From: Favolaschia claudopus
Lineage: Eukaryota; Basidiomycota; Agaricomycetes; Agaricales; Mycenaceae
DNA length: 64,000 nucleotides
NCBI GenBank assembly: GCA_037176885.1
Contig: JAWWNJ010000186.1
Span: 1 to 64,000 of the forward strand
Direction: 5' to 3'
Shown: one piece after another, positions 1 through 11,419 of the stretch
Numbering within the stretch: the first letter of the stretch is position 1
How the letters are laid out: each line of letters begins with the position of its first letter
Program-made: the position numbers and the translations under genes
The notes under the pieces: model-generated
Database searches by the model: none
Told to the model about the DNA's origin: nothing
Seen by the model: only the letters and a program-made list of their open reading frames with translations

Positions 1-239
1 CTTCGTCTGAGTCAAGAATCTCGACCACGTTGAGGTCAGCCACCATAGATAGATGCTTCAAGAAAGTCGACTCAGAAAGTCGAGTGGCGTGGGCTGATAC
101 CATAAATGTGCAATAAAAAATATTATTAGTATGCTGCAGTCAGACTGTCGTTCAAACTCGAGCCTTGAGGTGATATGTGTCTATATTTATGGTACCAAGA
201 GTTGCATGTTTTGGGTATGAATGCTCCTTCTTTGGCATT

Positions 240-441
240 ACCGAACAAAATTTATCCGAATCCGACCCAGGCCAGGCTCCCGACCTGCATGATTTATCCG
301 AATTGTCGGGCAGGGGTGGCGTTGTCCATGGTCGATTTCTTATCCGAATCCGGGCAGGGTGCGCGCAATTTTGGGGCATGTTTTATCCGAATCGAAAATT
401 TCGCGGGCAGGCATCAAAGGTGATTGTCAGTGGTCCTCTCT
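240..441. repeat. Partial copy of a dispersed inverted-repeat element
   Basis: Contains repeated TTATCCGAAT-type blocks and ends with GGGCAGGCATCAAAGGTGAT, matching the right end of the fuller element at 22990-23617. The left terminus is missing. Non-coding; any open frames through it are probably chance. Confidence 0.5.
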
Positions 442-554
442 GAGCGCGATATCGACGCGCAAAGAGCCGCTTTTGATACCTTCCCCGAAATTCGCCGTGC
501 TGTCAAAGAAGAACAGCTTTCACCGCCACCTGGGTTCTTTGATCAGCATTGATA

Positions 555-812
555 CAGCTGTTTTACGGTTTTTGTCTTGTTTTGATGGAGTGGGGCATTT
601 CGTTTCTTGTTTACACCTGTATGCCTCCGAGTCGCCGTATGGCTCCACTCTGGCCTCAAATTGGGCTTCAGCATTTTGCTCCACCAGTGAATGCAGTGGG
701 GCTGCGAGCTGTCGCCGGCTGCTCGGCGAGGGCACGCACCAGCAATCACAGGTAAACAACCTCTGAAGAGCCCCACTCCATCAGAAACCGGACAAAAACC
801 GTAAAACAGCTG
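555..812. mobile_element. TA-flanked MITE (Tc1/mariner-like), 258 bp
   Basis: Terminal inverted repeats start CAGCTGTTTTACGGTTTTTG and extend, with a gap, into GATGGAGTGGGGC on each side. A TA dinucleotide flanks both ends (553-554 and 813-814), the usual Tc1/mariner target duplication. No transposase is encoded, so it is non-autonomous. The family assignment rests on TSD and TIR only. Confidence 0.75.
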
Positions 813-905
813 TAGACAGATCGGTGCGGATCACGGACCTCGCGGACTCGTCTCGATCCCACTCCTGCTGCACGCGTCGCGCCAGGCAGCTTTATAGAGC
901 GTACG

Positions 906-1951
906 TTGCGCAATGCCGAGCGCGTAGATGGTTCACCCACCCCATCCGACCCATCTGATTCGTCGAGCTCAGACTCTGAGCCCTCGGATGATTCAGGTTC
1001 CGGGAAGTCACACCCGTCGCGTCATCGTCGCAAGCGCCGTTCCTCTAAGAAGAAACAGAGTTCTCACAGGAAGAATAAAATGATTTTGAAGCCTATACCT
1101 CCAAAGGAATATGATGGCTCACCGGATGCCATTGCATCGTCAAAGAAGGATCGAATTATGTCCAACTTGGCAAAGTTCCAACCGACCAGCGAGTCTTTTA
1201 CTTGTCGTACTACTTGACGGCTCGTGCACTCGAATTCTACAACAGCAAGGTTGAGAATGACGAGCATGTTTGGACTCTAAGTGAGTTCTTTTGGGGTTTT
1301 TGTTTCCCTGTGAACTTCCGTGAGACACCAAATCAGTATTGATTCACAAGGCTGAATGGGAGCGAATTTACAATACCATTGGCCTTGAAGCAAACCAGGA
1401 AAAGGTTGTGATGTTTTGGCGTAGCCTCAACGCCGACATCCGGAAAGAAATGTTTCGTGATAAGCTCGATCCCAAAATCTCTTCCTGGGCTTAAGTCACT
1501 GCTGGTGCCGAGAGCGCCGAAATTATCGTCAAGGTTGACGACGATAATGATGAACTTGATATGGCTGGATCGAGTAAGACTCAATCCAAGCCTGATGACC
1601 AGATTTTTTTTTTTTTTGGTCCAGAAACTGGACTCAGATTCGAACGGGAAACGTCGTACTGGAGGGCGCGTTATCTCGGTTTCCAGTGTTGAGCCCGAAC
1701 CTTCTACGACTGCGTCGAAATCTCGCGACAGCGGCAAGCAACTTTCGGTTAAGAAACGAAATGAATACCTTGCCGCAGGTTTATGCTTTAACTGTGGTGT
1801 ACAGGGACACCATTCTCGCAACTGTCCTGAACTCAACACGATGGTTTCGAAAGGAAAACCTCCCGGTTTTGCATCCCACGCAGTTGATTTCGCGCTGAAC
1901 GATGATCGCGATGCTCTGTTGGAGAGCACGCAAGTTTTTGAACACTTCTAG
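906..1951 (+). pseudogene. Ty3/gypsy gag remnant with CCHC zinc knuckle
   Basis: A decayed retrotransposon Gag. The N-terminal part (906-1217) has an acidic serine-rich stretch, a basic stretch, then LKPIPPKEYDGSPDA, typical of basidiomycete Ty3/gypsy Gag. The capsid-like part continues in shifted frames (SYYLTARALEFY near 1200; AEWERIYNTIGLEANQEKV near 1350) with a stop near 1495. The 3' part (1457-1951) carries a zinc knuckle, CFNCGVQGHHSRNC (C-x2-C-x4-H-x4-C). Several frameshifts plus a T-rich run near 1606-1618 break the frame. Protease, reverse transcriptase and RNase H are absent, so the element cannot move by itself. Confidence 0.8.
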
Positions 1952-2127
1952 ATTCGCACGATTTCCTCCCTCGACATCGAAATGGTTGTCGAGGAGGGCG
2001 AGGATACCCAAATGGTTTGATTTTGATTTTTCGAAGACCATTTCGAACGTTGAATTGATTTTGAACAAAATTCATTGATTTTTGTATGAAGATTGAGCTC
2101 GTCGTGGTCGACGATCTGGAGGGCGGA

Positions 2128-2329
2128 TGTGACGGATCGGCGTTCGCATCCGCTGACGAGATCTGCCCGTGTCGTCCCCATGACTCCACGCACACAGCCT
2201 CGATCTTCCTGTATAAGTAGTTAAGTTCTTGTCGTAGTAGCTTTTCCCTTGGTCAATCTAAGACTTACACCAGTTCTTTTTGTTTGATCCACTTGTGCCG
2301 GAACTCGACTCGCCTTCGCTTCCGTCACA
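2128..2329 (+). repeat. Probable Ty3/gypsy LTR
   Basis: The 202-bp block begins TGTGACGGA and ends TCCGTCACA, a 9-bp inverted terminal pair of the TG..CA type. A TATA-like TATAAGTAG lies near 2212. It is directly preceded by a purine-rich GGAGGGCGGA (about 2118-2127) that could be the polypurine tract of the gag element upstream. No second copy of the LTR was seen in the window and no clear 5-bp target duplication flanks it. This suggests the gag piece and the integrase piece downstream come from different insertions. Confidence 0.55.
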
Positions 2330-2344
2330 GACGGGATATTCCCC

Positions 2345-2945
2345 GTTTTTCTGAATACAGGCAGAATGCCCCGCTCCTTGCTATGGAACGCAGATCGTTC
2401 CCAGGAGTACCGTGGAGTCGCTAATTTTGCGCTCTAACGGCGGCTTGCGATCATGGCTGCCCATGATAGCATGATTGCCGCCCGAGTCAAACAAACTCGA
2501 GCTGCTAATCGCAAGCGCCAGCCCGCAACTTTTGAAGAGGGAGATTTGGTCTATCTCTCTTCAAAGAATCTTTTGCGAAAGGACTCGCTCGCAAATTAAT
2601 TCCTAAGTTCATCGGCCCGTATGCTATGACTCGGGACTTTGGAAATAATTCCTTTCAGTTAGACTTACCTGCTGATATGAAGCGGCGTGGTGTTCATGAC
2701 GTATTCCATGCCTCTCTTCTGAGGATTCACGTCCCGAATGATGACCGTCGCTTTCCTGGACGGCTTGAATGCCAACTTGGGATTTCTCTGGACGACGAAA
2801 CCAACGAGTGGGCTGTTAAAAAAATTATCAACCACTACGGACATCGTTCCAAGGCTTTGTTTGAAGTACTCTGAAAGTCTGGTGATAAGAACTGGATGCC
2901 GTATCAACCGGCCAAGAAATTGCCTTAAGCGATTATTTGGAGGCT
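2345..2945 (+). pseudogene. Ty3/gypsy integrase C-terminal remnant
   Basis: Only the C-terminal part of a gypsy polyprotein survives. Visible in sequence are a helical stretch with AARVKQTRAANRKRQPATFE, then GDLVYLSSKN, then FIGPYAMTRDFGNNSFQLDLP and RRGVHDVFHASLLRIHVPND, the conserved block near the end of Ty3/gypsy integrase. It is followed by a chromo-like tail with EWAVKKIINHYG. A frameshift near 2575 and in-frame stops near 2872 and 2926 inactivate it. The catalytic DDE core is missing. It lies just after the LTR at 2128-2329 with no obvious junction duplication. Confidence 0.8.
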
Positions 2946-3684
2946 GTGGGCTCCGCTGATATCAAGGATCTGCCCTACGGCTCGGGCAGACCTGACCGTG
3001 AAGAGGAGCTCTATGCTGGTTCAATTATGACGTATTGGTGGGCATTAAAAGAAGACGAGCGCATCGGGGAATTCATACCCAAAGCTACGTCTCCCACAAT
3101 GACTAACATCTTCGAACCGGCTTTATTCTTCCCGAGCTCTCTCCCGAACTCGCGGCCTGGAACCGCGAGCACTACGCTTTCTATCGTGCCAATTGGGCTC
3201 ACGGCATCGTCGAATTCAATGGCAATGATCCCTACGTTGTCTCTGCTCCCCAGCTCCGGGACTACGCCGATTACAACGTCTCCCTTTGCACCGGCGAGGG
3301 TGTGCCACCATTCCGCAGTATGTTCCTGTTGGCTACAACAAGTTCGCCAAGGACATGACTGGCCATGATAACTCCGGCTTCGGTTGGGCCTACATCGAAG
3401 ACGGAGTCCTCATTTTTGAGGACACTCTTACTCCCGCGACTCCCGAATCCTTCCTCGTCCTCGACCACCAAATCACCGACCGCTACGTCGGCCCCTCGGA
3501 CGTCATTGTCACGGGCCAGTGGTACGAGAATGCCGAGCGCCTCGTTCGTCTCGACCAACTTCGTGAGACGAAGTATCATCATCAGCGCCAGGGCAAGAAG
3601 AGCAAGCGTCCTTCTGGCCCCGACCTCGCCTCCGCCTCCGCGCAGGCCGCCCTCGAGAAGAAGCAAAAGGCCTTCTCAATGTAA
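2946..3684 (+). pseudogene. Frameshifted 3' ORF following the gypsy integrase
   Basis: A protein-like reading frame runs on from the integrase tail: DYLEAVGSADIKDLPYGSG, then (shifted) EPALFFPELSPELAAWNREH and GIVEFNGNDPYVVSAPQL. After another shift near 3330 come GHDNSGFGWAYIEDG and DRYVGPSDVIVTGQWYENAE, to a stop at 3684. Codon structure and composition suggest real past coding. Its place after integrase suggests the end of the pol polyprotein or an accessory domain of the same retroelement. I do not recognise a domain. At least two frameshifts make it non-functional. Confidence 0.5.
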
Positions 3685-3689
3685 GAGCC

Positions 3690-4255
3690 TCGGGTAACAA
3701 CAAATACGCAGTATTCGGGTCATTCGCGTTGTTGTTGTTTTCGTTTGAGTGGTCAAACTCCGAGTCATCCTAGGGTATGGCCCAATTTTTTCTACATGTA
3801 TCAACTGAGGCGAACGAAATTACCACGACTGGTGCAATTGGAACTTGGAAGCGAGGATCGAAATCCGCAAATGCAAGCGACCCGTCGGGCTTGAGTGCCG
3901 TCGAATGTGTAAATGTAAGTTAGCGTGAGTATTAACGCCGTAGTTGACAAAGACATACATAACCGAGCGCAAATTGAAACAGCGATGCTTCGACATTACA
4001 GGATCGAGACGTTAAACTCGACCGACATTAGAGGATTTGCGAAGAGCCATTGGAGCCATTGAACGGCTACCGATTTCCGTATTAGGAAAGTTTGATGGGC
4101 GGAACTTTTATGTCGAAGTCAAGAAGAGCTATTTAGAATGAAATTCGGATGCTCATATCGGGGGTAGCCTTCGTCAATACGCCGGAATCCGGACACTTGC
4201 GTAGCCAATGGCTGCATCGCAAACAGGCTATTCTACACATTTTTCTTCCAGCTGG
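3690..4255. other. Intergenic, no feature recognised
   Basis: No coding frame with conserved-looking content, no inverted repeat and no RNA gene was seen. It separates the gypsy remnant from the Helitron remnant. Confidence 0.5.
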
Positions 4256-4308
4256 CGATAGCGCTCAATGCAAGCGGTCGGAACAGGATTCATAGAACAA
4301 TTACTTCC

Positions 4309-5548
4309 TTGGCACTTAATCGCACCCAAGCAGCGCCGCGTCCTTTCAGCCAATTCTTTCCACGGCTGTGTTTCCATAACCCAATTTGTTCCCAGGTCCT
4401 GCGTAGAGATTTTCATCAGTTCCCACCCGTTGCGACAGGACCATCGGAAGCCTTATATTATCCAATCGACACTATCAACGACTCCATTGAATCAAAAGTG
4501 GGGAGGATGATTTACGAAGAACTCACCACTGTGGTTCTTCTAAGGCAGCAAATGCGAGTCACAGATGCAGTATGGTTGGATTTTTTGCGGCATTTGCGCG
4601 TCGGGAATGTGCAGGAACACCATGTCGCGATGTTGCGGACTCTGATAGTCGGACGCGAAGGCAACACTGAGATGGACTTCGATTCGGCTCCCTGGAACTC
4701 CGCCTCGTTGGTCACCCCGCGGCACGCAGTACGAACTCAATGGAATGAGGTGGCTGGCCGAAAAATGTGCAAGACAGAGATGAAACAGCTTTATATTTGC
4801 CGAGCACAAGACACATACAAAGGCCGTGCGTTGACCTTGGTAGAACGTCATGACTTAGCTGCACATCTCTGCAAGAAATCAAGGAGAAAACAGAAGAATA
4901 TGCAGAAAGATTTGCCGAACGAAATCGAATTGGCCATCGGCATGAAGATCATGGTCACGAATAATATTGAAACAGATCTCGACTTGACGAACGGCGCGAG
5001 AGGGGAGATTGTTGATATAATCTTGGACCCGGACGAGCCGGCGGTGGGAGACGAAGCCATAGTGCAGTTGAAGAAGATGCCAGCGTATGTGCTCGTGAGA
5101 CTACCTCGTACACGAGCAAGCCAACTGAGTGGCCTGGAGGAGGGTGTGATACCCATTGAACCAGCAAAGACCACCTACCGCATGAAAGTTCAATCCAGCG
5201 AAGGGAAAGTCATGCAAAAAACAGTCAAACGATGCCAGTTCCCCCTCACTGGAGCATATGCGTTTACAGATTATCGATCTCAAGGCCAAACACTGCGGCA
5301 TGTGCTTGTGGACATCGCAAAGCCGCCATCCGGAGGACTGAACTTATTCAACCTCTATGTTGCTCTCTCGAGGAGTTCTGGAAGGGAAAACTATTCGACT
5401 GCTCCGAGACTTCGATGACGAGCTATTTCACAAGGCACATGAGCCGACACTGTTAGCAGAAGATGACAGGTTGGAGGAGTTGAATAAGAAAACAACGGAA
5501 TGGTGGACCAAGATGCGTAGTAGAGAGACAGAGATGGATGTAGATTAG
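4309..5548 (+). pseudogene. Helitron Pif1-like helicase, C-terminal fragment
   Basis: This is the C-terminal part of a Pif1-family DNA helicase of the type carried by Helitrons, rolling-circle transposons. It starts within the motif DFHQFPPVATGP, where intact proteins have GDFHQFPPV. It continues through GRMIYEEL, LLRQQMRVTD, the GMKIMVTNNIETDLDLTNGA block and FTDYRSQGQTLRHVLVDIA to NLYVALSRSSGR, the last helicase motifs. A frameshift near 5385-5395 moves the tail (IRLLRDFDDELFHKAHEP, ending in a stop at 5548) into another frame. The Walker A/B part, the Rep nuclease domain and the Helitron 5' end are absent. No CTRR terminus with hairpin could be assigned downstream. Confidence 0.85.
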
Positions 5549-7590
5549 TTATCGAAAGAGATCGATGAGGACGCAGACCTGATTGTCAATATTTACGAAG
5601 CTGTGCATCGGACGGGCATCAATGGGTTGCATCCGATGTGCTGCTTAGCTAATTATGAGGTTGGAGAGACCTTGTCAAGCAAGGTAATTTGTGCACCGGC
5701 CTCTTGCCATTATTTCGCCCAGCGCTGCAATTTATGGCTGCTTGATTGCTGGCATTGAGAGGTCGGAGCGGTGGGACCAGCGGGCCGGCAATTCAAACTC
5801 CGCCGGTATCTGGATACCGCTATTTCCCACCGCCATCAGTATCGAGCCTCAAGTGGGAGTGAGGTCAGCAAGATTCTCCTATAGATAATGATGTACCTTT
5901 TTGAATGGTGCGCGTCGTCCCGTTGTTTCGCAATATCTGGGTGGTCGGAATCAGCGAGGTTCTCTTACGAAACTTTGAGCTGAGGAATGTCAGATAAATA
6001 CCTCCTGCTTTATATCTTTCGCTTGTTTGGACCTTGGTCCGTGCTCCGTCGTTTGTAGAGTAAATACTGGACGCATCCACTTGGTCCGTGCCCTGCTGCT
6101 CGTCAATATAAGCGCGCTCAAGTTGACCGAATTTGCAACACGGACTTTCCCGTTGTTTCACCTCTGTCCGCATATGCCGAACCCAACGGGGAAAAATGGA
6201 TATGGAGAGAAAATAGGCGAGTAATCTTGAAACACATAGATATTGGCTTACCGATTTTAGTTCCCTCGGACGAGGCACTGGAAGCCGCGCTGCGGCGCTA
6301 TGCAGCTCAAAATTTGAAGCTTGAAGTGCGAATTGCAAACCTCCAGTCTGACTTGAATTATTCCATCCGGTGAGCACATCTCCTGGTCTGCGGTTAAATT
6401 CAAAGCTCAAGCACAGCCCCATTCCCATTTGCTGTCAGCCTGGATAAAAGGGGGAGCAAGCTCCCCCAACGTAGGTTGTGTATGCCGGTGCCCGGTAGAG
6501 GAAACCCGCGCTCATAGAAGCCCCGAACGGAGCCCCACACTGGCCGTCGTCATCCCAAATCGATACGGCAAAACGCATCATGCCCCTGGAGGAAGCGTGC
6601 GGAAGAGAGGTATTGGGATCAGTGGTGAGCAGTCGTCGATGGGGCACAAGTTGCGTAGCAGACGAGGCTGGTCGAAGCCAAACAGCTAGATCATATCCGG
6701 ACCATCGGGCAAAGCAACATCGTACATAACCCATTGAGGTGTCTCGAGGAGCCGCTGGGTATTTATATCCGGTACAGCAATTCCATGTTGACACAATCAG
6801 AGCCGGTAGGAGAGTTCAAGAAGCGGAAACTTGGATGTGGATAGTCCAGACAGAATTGAACCAATCATACACGGTTTGCATGGCGCATCGACTATATGAT
6901 CATGATTACTCATTGTAAACACTGAACAAAGGTTCGGGGAAGGAATCTACAATCAGCAGAGTGGTGTTCTAGCTCCGAGATACTGTAGGATAGATCAATT
7001 TGCGATGAAACAAGAGCCACGCCGTATCCGCTGTATGCGGGACATGAACTGGATGGAATAAAGCAAGCGATGAGGCAGAGATACGCCAGTATACCGTATC
7101 AGTAGAGATATCAAAAGACATGCAGAGTGTGGACGCCATGATCCAAGTAGACCGTGGCAGAGTCACACAGAGATGCTGAGACAAGGTAGACGTAGTCGCG
7201 TAGACGGAAAGGAAGAAGGACACGTATGACATCATGGGGAGTAACGAGGAGGCGCCTTAGGTGGACAGCGACGGGTGCAGGTGCGGCATAGAATTGCAAC
7301 ACACACATATGTGGGCGAACAATTCCAACGACTCCGAGTCCTAGATGTCATGCTTGGCACGTGTAGGTGCAGGTCAACGATTTGAACATTCAGAAAGCGG
7401 AATCGCAAGTGTAGAGTTATCGAAAAGCGACCAGGCGCAGGTTCGAGATTGTGGATGGGATCGGAGAAGATTTGACCTGGATGTAATGGAGAAGGGGGGA
7501 GGCGTAACGGCATGATCTGATTGCGAAGCATAACCTTAGGCAGTGCATGATCGCTTGCAGGTATGGAATGGTAAACCGGTGGAGGCATGA
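5549..7590. other. Low-information region with one candidate exon
   Basis: Mostly unassigned. One stretch (about 6256-6370, plus strand) reads PSDEALEAALRRYAAQNLKL followed by EVRIANLQSDLNYSIR, a likely coiled coil. It is preceded by a possible 3' splice site (gattttag) and followed by GTGAGC, a good 5' splice site, so it could be an exon of a small or captured gene. No flanking exon could be joined in frame. Frames on the minus strand at 5865-6428 and 6435-6794 are open but show nothing recognisable. Confidence 0.3.
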
Positions 7591-7734
7591 ATTTGACCGA
7601 AAACAACTGGAGAAGCATGCTAAGTCGCTCGCTAACTGCGGGATGTACCGCTCGGGTATGGAGTCGTGAAGAGAGTAGGCATGAAATCAAACGGGATATG
7701 ATGGGAAAGCGTCCAGAGACATCGCAGGATGCAG

Positions 7735-8480
7735 CCACTCACGGGTATGGAGTGATGAACAAAATGAAGTCATAGAGCGTGGGGGTGACGCTGACCTTCG
7801 CGGACATGGAATCGTAAATAGAATAAAATCGTAGAGCGTGCGGATGCGCTGACACTTGGGGAAAGGTAACCGCTCGCAGGTACAGCATCTTAAGTAGAAG
7901 TAGGTATGAAGATCAAGAGGGATATAATCAGAAAGCGTTTGTAGATAGCACCTTGGGGGTATGGAATCAGAAAGTATTCGGAAAGTAATTGTAGAGCGTA
8001 CGTAGACGCTGGCACGGTATCGGAAGACGTGAGTAGACACTGACCCTCGGAGAATGTATCCGCTCGCGGGTATGAAGACGTAAACGGAATATCGTCGTAG
8101 AACGTTTGTAGACGCTGGGCCTCGCAGGACGTAACCTGGAAACGGAATATCGTCGTAGAGCGTTCGTACTTAGACGCTGGGCCTCGCAGGACGTAACCCG
8201 GAAATGGAATATCGTCGTAGAGCGTTCATAGACGCTGGGCCTCGCGGGACGTAACTCGTAAACGGAATTGAGTCGTCGAGCGTTCGTAGACGCTGGGCCT
8301 CGCGGGACGTAACCCGTAAACAGAATTGAGTCGTAGAGCGTTCCTTGACGCTGGGCCTTGCGGGAAGAAACATATAAACAGAATAGAGTCGTAGGGCGTA
8401 TGTAAACGCTTGGCCTCGCGGGATGTAGCCCGTGAACGGAATAGAGTCGTAGAGCATTCGTAGACGTTGGGCCCGACGGG
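7735..8480. repeat. Minisatellite, unit about 58-62 bp
   Basis: Clear units between 8041 and 8475 share the core GTCGTAGAGCGTTCGTAGAC followed by GCTGGGCCTCGCGGGACGTA. Measured spacings are 58, 62, about 59 and 58 bp. More diverged units extend left to about 7735. Because the period is not a multiple of three, open frames on the minus strand show a repeated peptide only by chance. I do not call a gene here. Confidence 0.8.
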
Positions 8481-9044
8481 GGATCGTAAAGCGTATGATG
8501 CATTTCAACGTAAAACCCTGCGGGTATGGAATTGGAAGTGAATGTAGTCTGCCTCTGCTTCGGTTATAAGCTTCTGGTCGACTTTTGACCATGGAACCCT
8601 CATCCCCCAATGCTGCCCTCCTCACCGAGCTCAAGAACACACTGACTGCTATTGTCCCTCCTACAAACCAAGAGATCTTCCGGCCAATTCTGCAAGGAAT
8701 TGAGGCCCCAATAGCCGCTGTCAGCGACGATGTAGAGGGCATGCAGCGTATAGATGAAGAAATGGCTGCGAGTGCGTGCACTTTTGTTGAGTTGGTGCAT
8801 GTAACTGAATAATGCCCTAAATCTGCTGGCCTCTGCTGTACCTGTTGACTTGAGTGCAGGTGCGGGTTTTCTCTTGTCTGTTAAGATAATGCTGACCTAT
8901 ATGCTGCCAGAGACTGAGGAGGCGCCATTGTACTATGGGATGCCGATAGGTGGTGTTAAGCCAGTCATGCCTCCGCTAGAAACATTTGTCTGGCATCAAA
9001 ATGAATATGTATCTGTTGCTGCCCCCGACCTTGCCCAGCAGCTT

Positions 9045-9045
<1 letters not shown>

Positions 9046-9095
<50 letters not shown>
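9046..9095 (+). repeat. Poly-C tract of 50 nt
   Basis: Uninterrupted C from 9046 to 9095, then G and ten more C. It encodes the polyproline run of the surrounding gene. Such tracts are prone to length slippage and sequencing error, so the frame across it should be treated with some caution. Confidence 0.95.
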
Positions 9096-9096
<1 letters not shown>

Positions 9097-9492
9097 CCCC
9101 CCCCCCTCCGTGTCCTCTTGCCCCTACGGGTTATGCATACCCGAAGGCTCCCGTCTTTAATCTAGCAGAAGATACCCGCTACCGGCGCGGCTTTGCATAC
9201 TATAGTGACTTTCGTGTCGCCGACAAACCTCTCTTGCGTCAGCGACTTTTATGCACTATAAAACCCCCCAATATCGATGCGGTACTCGAAGACCGTCGAT
9301 ACACTGCTTGTCCCCTGCCCGGTATGACTCAAATGCCACTCGGGATACCGTTCATTCAACGCATTGATGGTGATCCACTCAATACCGTCACTTGTGCTGT
9401 CGCACACAGCAGCGCTTCGCTTGAGATGTTCGGTGTCAGACCTGAGGTTCAAACACTTGAGAAGGAGCTCTATGTCTTGTCTTTCGGAAGTA

Positions 9493-9966
9493 CAGTCATC
9501 ACTGTCTTAAACCATACCTGCGGAAACCCATACTCTGCTGTAATCCATACTTTTTAGGCCCCACCGAGTTGGTTACCGCTAAATTGGAGGTCATAACCCA
9601 TAACTCTCTCATACTCCATAACCCATGCCCGCACCAGAGACCATAACCCATAGAATTTCCGTATGGAGCCATCAATTTTACATGTTTTTGGGTGAATCTG
9701 GATCATAAGTGATGTCAAGCGGCACATTCAAGAGGGAAAGGGCCTATTTCGGCCATGTTTACGCTCAAACATGAGCTAATTGGCAGTGAATCTCTTCCCA
9801 TCTGACAATCAGTCGAAGATGTTGGCCCTCCGCGCACCATATATGGCAATATCTCACGCTCCACGTGATGTAACACTGCCTCTGATCCCTTCCGAAACCC
9901 ATACACTGCGATAACCCATACCCTCAAGGCTCTCCCGAAGGGTATGGTTTAAGACAGTGACGACTG
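9493..9966. mobile_element. TA-flanked MITE inserted in the 621-residue gene, 474 bp
   Basis: Ends are CAGTCATCACTGTCTTAAAC and its inverted partner (one mismatch over the first 25 bp). TA flanks both sides (9491-9492 and 9967-9968). The inside holds several ATAACCCATA blocks near both ends. It belongs with the elements at 11420-11975, 55747-55912 and 60472-61794, which share CAGTC..GTCATAACCCATA ends. It is non-autonomous. Confidence 0.85.
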
Positions 9967-11419
9967 TAATCCCAACCGCACGGATGAGCCGTCCATTCAT
10001 TCCCTGTGCAAGCTCGGGCTCAAACCCAATGACCGCTCGGCCAAGCACCAGCCGAAGGATTCAACTTGCGGTTCATTCAACCTGGGCCCGACGGTGGGCA
10101 AGGGTGAAGGTCGCGGGGTGTTCTTGCCCGCCGTACAAACTGCGACTCCGGAAGCAACCACGCTCATCAGCGGCGCACTGCGCATAATCCATCGGCTGCA
10201 GCAGCTCATTATGCCCTGCTCACTCTCAAAGTTTGAGTGGGAAATGGCGCAATGGCATCTTACAGAGAACAATGTGTTTGTGTTTGGGGGCCTGCTGCCT
10301 GGCGCCACCGGACTGCAATATAACGTATCCGCGGGTAAAGGGAACCTCGCTCATAAGATTGGCCTCGTCCAAGGGCGCTGGTATACAGATGGGTCTGATG
10401 CCTGGATTTATTGGACGTTTGGAATACTTATGATCAAGCTTCCCCCCGGTGAGTCAATTTGCATGGGCGCAGTCTCTTTGTTGCTGATCTATGTCGCACA
10501 GGCTCGGATCCCGGCCCTTTCATGTTTGGGAGATGTGGTCTGTATGTCCGTGAAACCGGGGTGCTAGTGCTCTATTTGATCTTCCGCGGAAACGATCTGC
10601 ACTCTGGCTATTCACCGACTTACGACGACGAGGTCTTGAAGGAATGGCATGACGCAGAAGCCCTCGAGGCTTTGGTGGATATCGTTTCTCCCGAGAACCG
10701 CATGTTCTTTGTTGCTTATCCAAGCGAGGTGGGGACGTCGCGTGTCGCTTCCGTGTCCGCCGTTCCCCCAGTCTTCTTCATGAATCAAGGAGCGCCCGTC
10801 AGTCATAAGCTCAAGCAGCTCAACTTTGCCCAACACGGTGCCACTGTGCTCGGCGACGCTCACGCTCGAGCTAATCGTCTCGGTCGGGAGATCTGGTGGG
10901 GCGCATTGAATGCGCTTCAGCTGGCAGGACTTGAACTCGATATGACCCCTGACGAGTTGTTCAGTCGAACCAAATACCGTGGCGATAGCGCAGAGCAGGC
11001 GATGCGCAGCCTCGACCCCCCTCCCATTGACATTCAGCGTGATGCCGCCTCAGTACGCCTGAAACGTGGATAGTTGGCATGGTATAGGATACAAAGCGAA
11101 AAGTATCTCATCCGTATCAGTCGAGACGCATATCGTTCAGTTCAGGACGCTTTGGCTCTGCGACGACTGACAGAAAATAACGCGTTCCCCATGACTGAGC
11201 GCCGTGGTGTGCTGCTAAGTCTGAACGAGGTTAATGATAACCCACCGCACAGTATAATTGAGGTCTTGCAGCGACTTCAGATCGAGGGAGAGGTGGTTTT
11301 TTTACTTTTGTTGGTGTTTGAAGCTGACTCCGCGGTTTAGATGCATCTAAAGCTACGCGTTGATCCTGGTGGTGTTGAGATGACTGTAACTGAAGATAAC
11401 ACTCCGTGGTATGTGATTA

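Larger units (their letters stand above)
8591..11073 (+). pseudogene. Three-exon gene for a 621-residue protein, split by a MITE
   Basis: The start ATG at 8591 lies in a strong context (ACCATGG). Exon 1 is 8591-8771, intron 8772-8859 (GTGCGT..TGCAG), exon 2 is 8860-9492 plus 9969-10448, intron 10449-10501 (GTGAGT..CACAG), exon 3 is 10502-11073 with stop TAG. Exon 2 is split by the TIR element 9493-9966. Leaving out the element and one TA gives an uninterrupted frame of 622 codons. Residues 124-139 are 16 prolines encoded by a run of 50 C. The family is not recognised. The stretch around residues 438-467 (FMFGRCGLYV and LIFRGNDLHSG) faintly recalls the last strands of a double-stranded beta-helix dioxygenase, but no HxD pair was found. 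The gene is broken only by the insertion, so the insertion is young. Confidence 0.7.

Noticed and set aside
7232..8781. Long minus-strand open frames with a repeated peptide
   Set aside because: They overlie a minisatellite whose period is not a multiple of three; the peptide repeat moves between frames and has no independent support.
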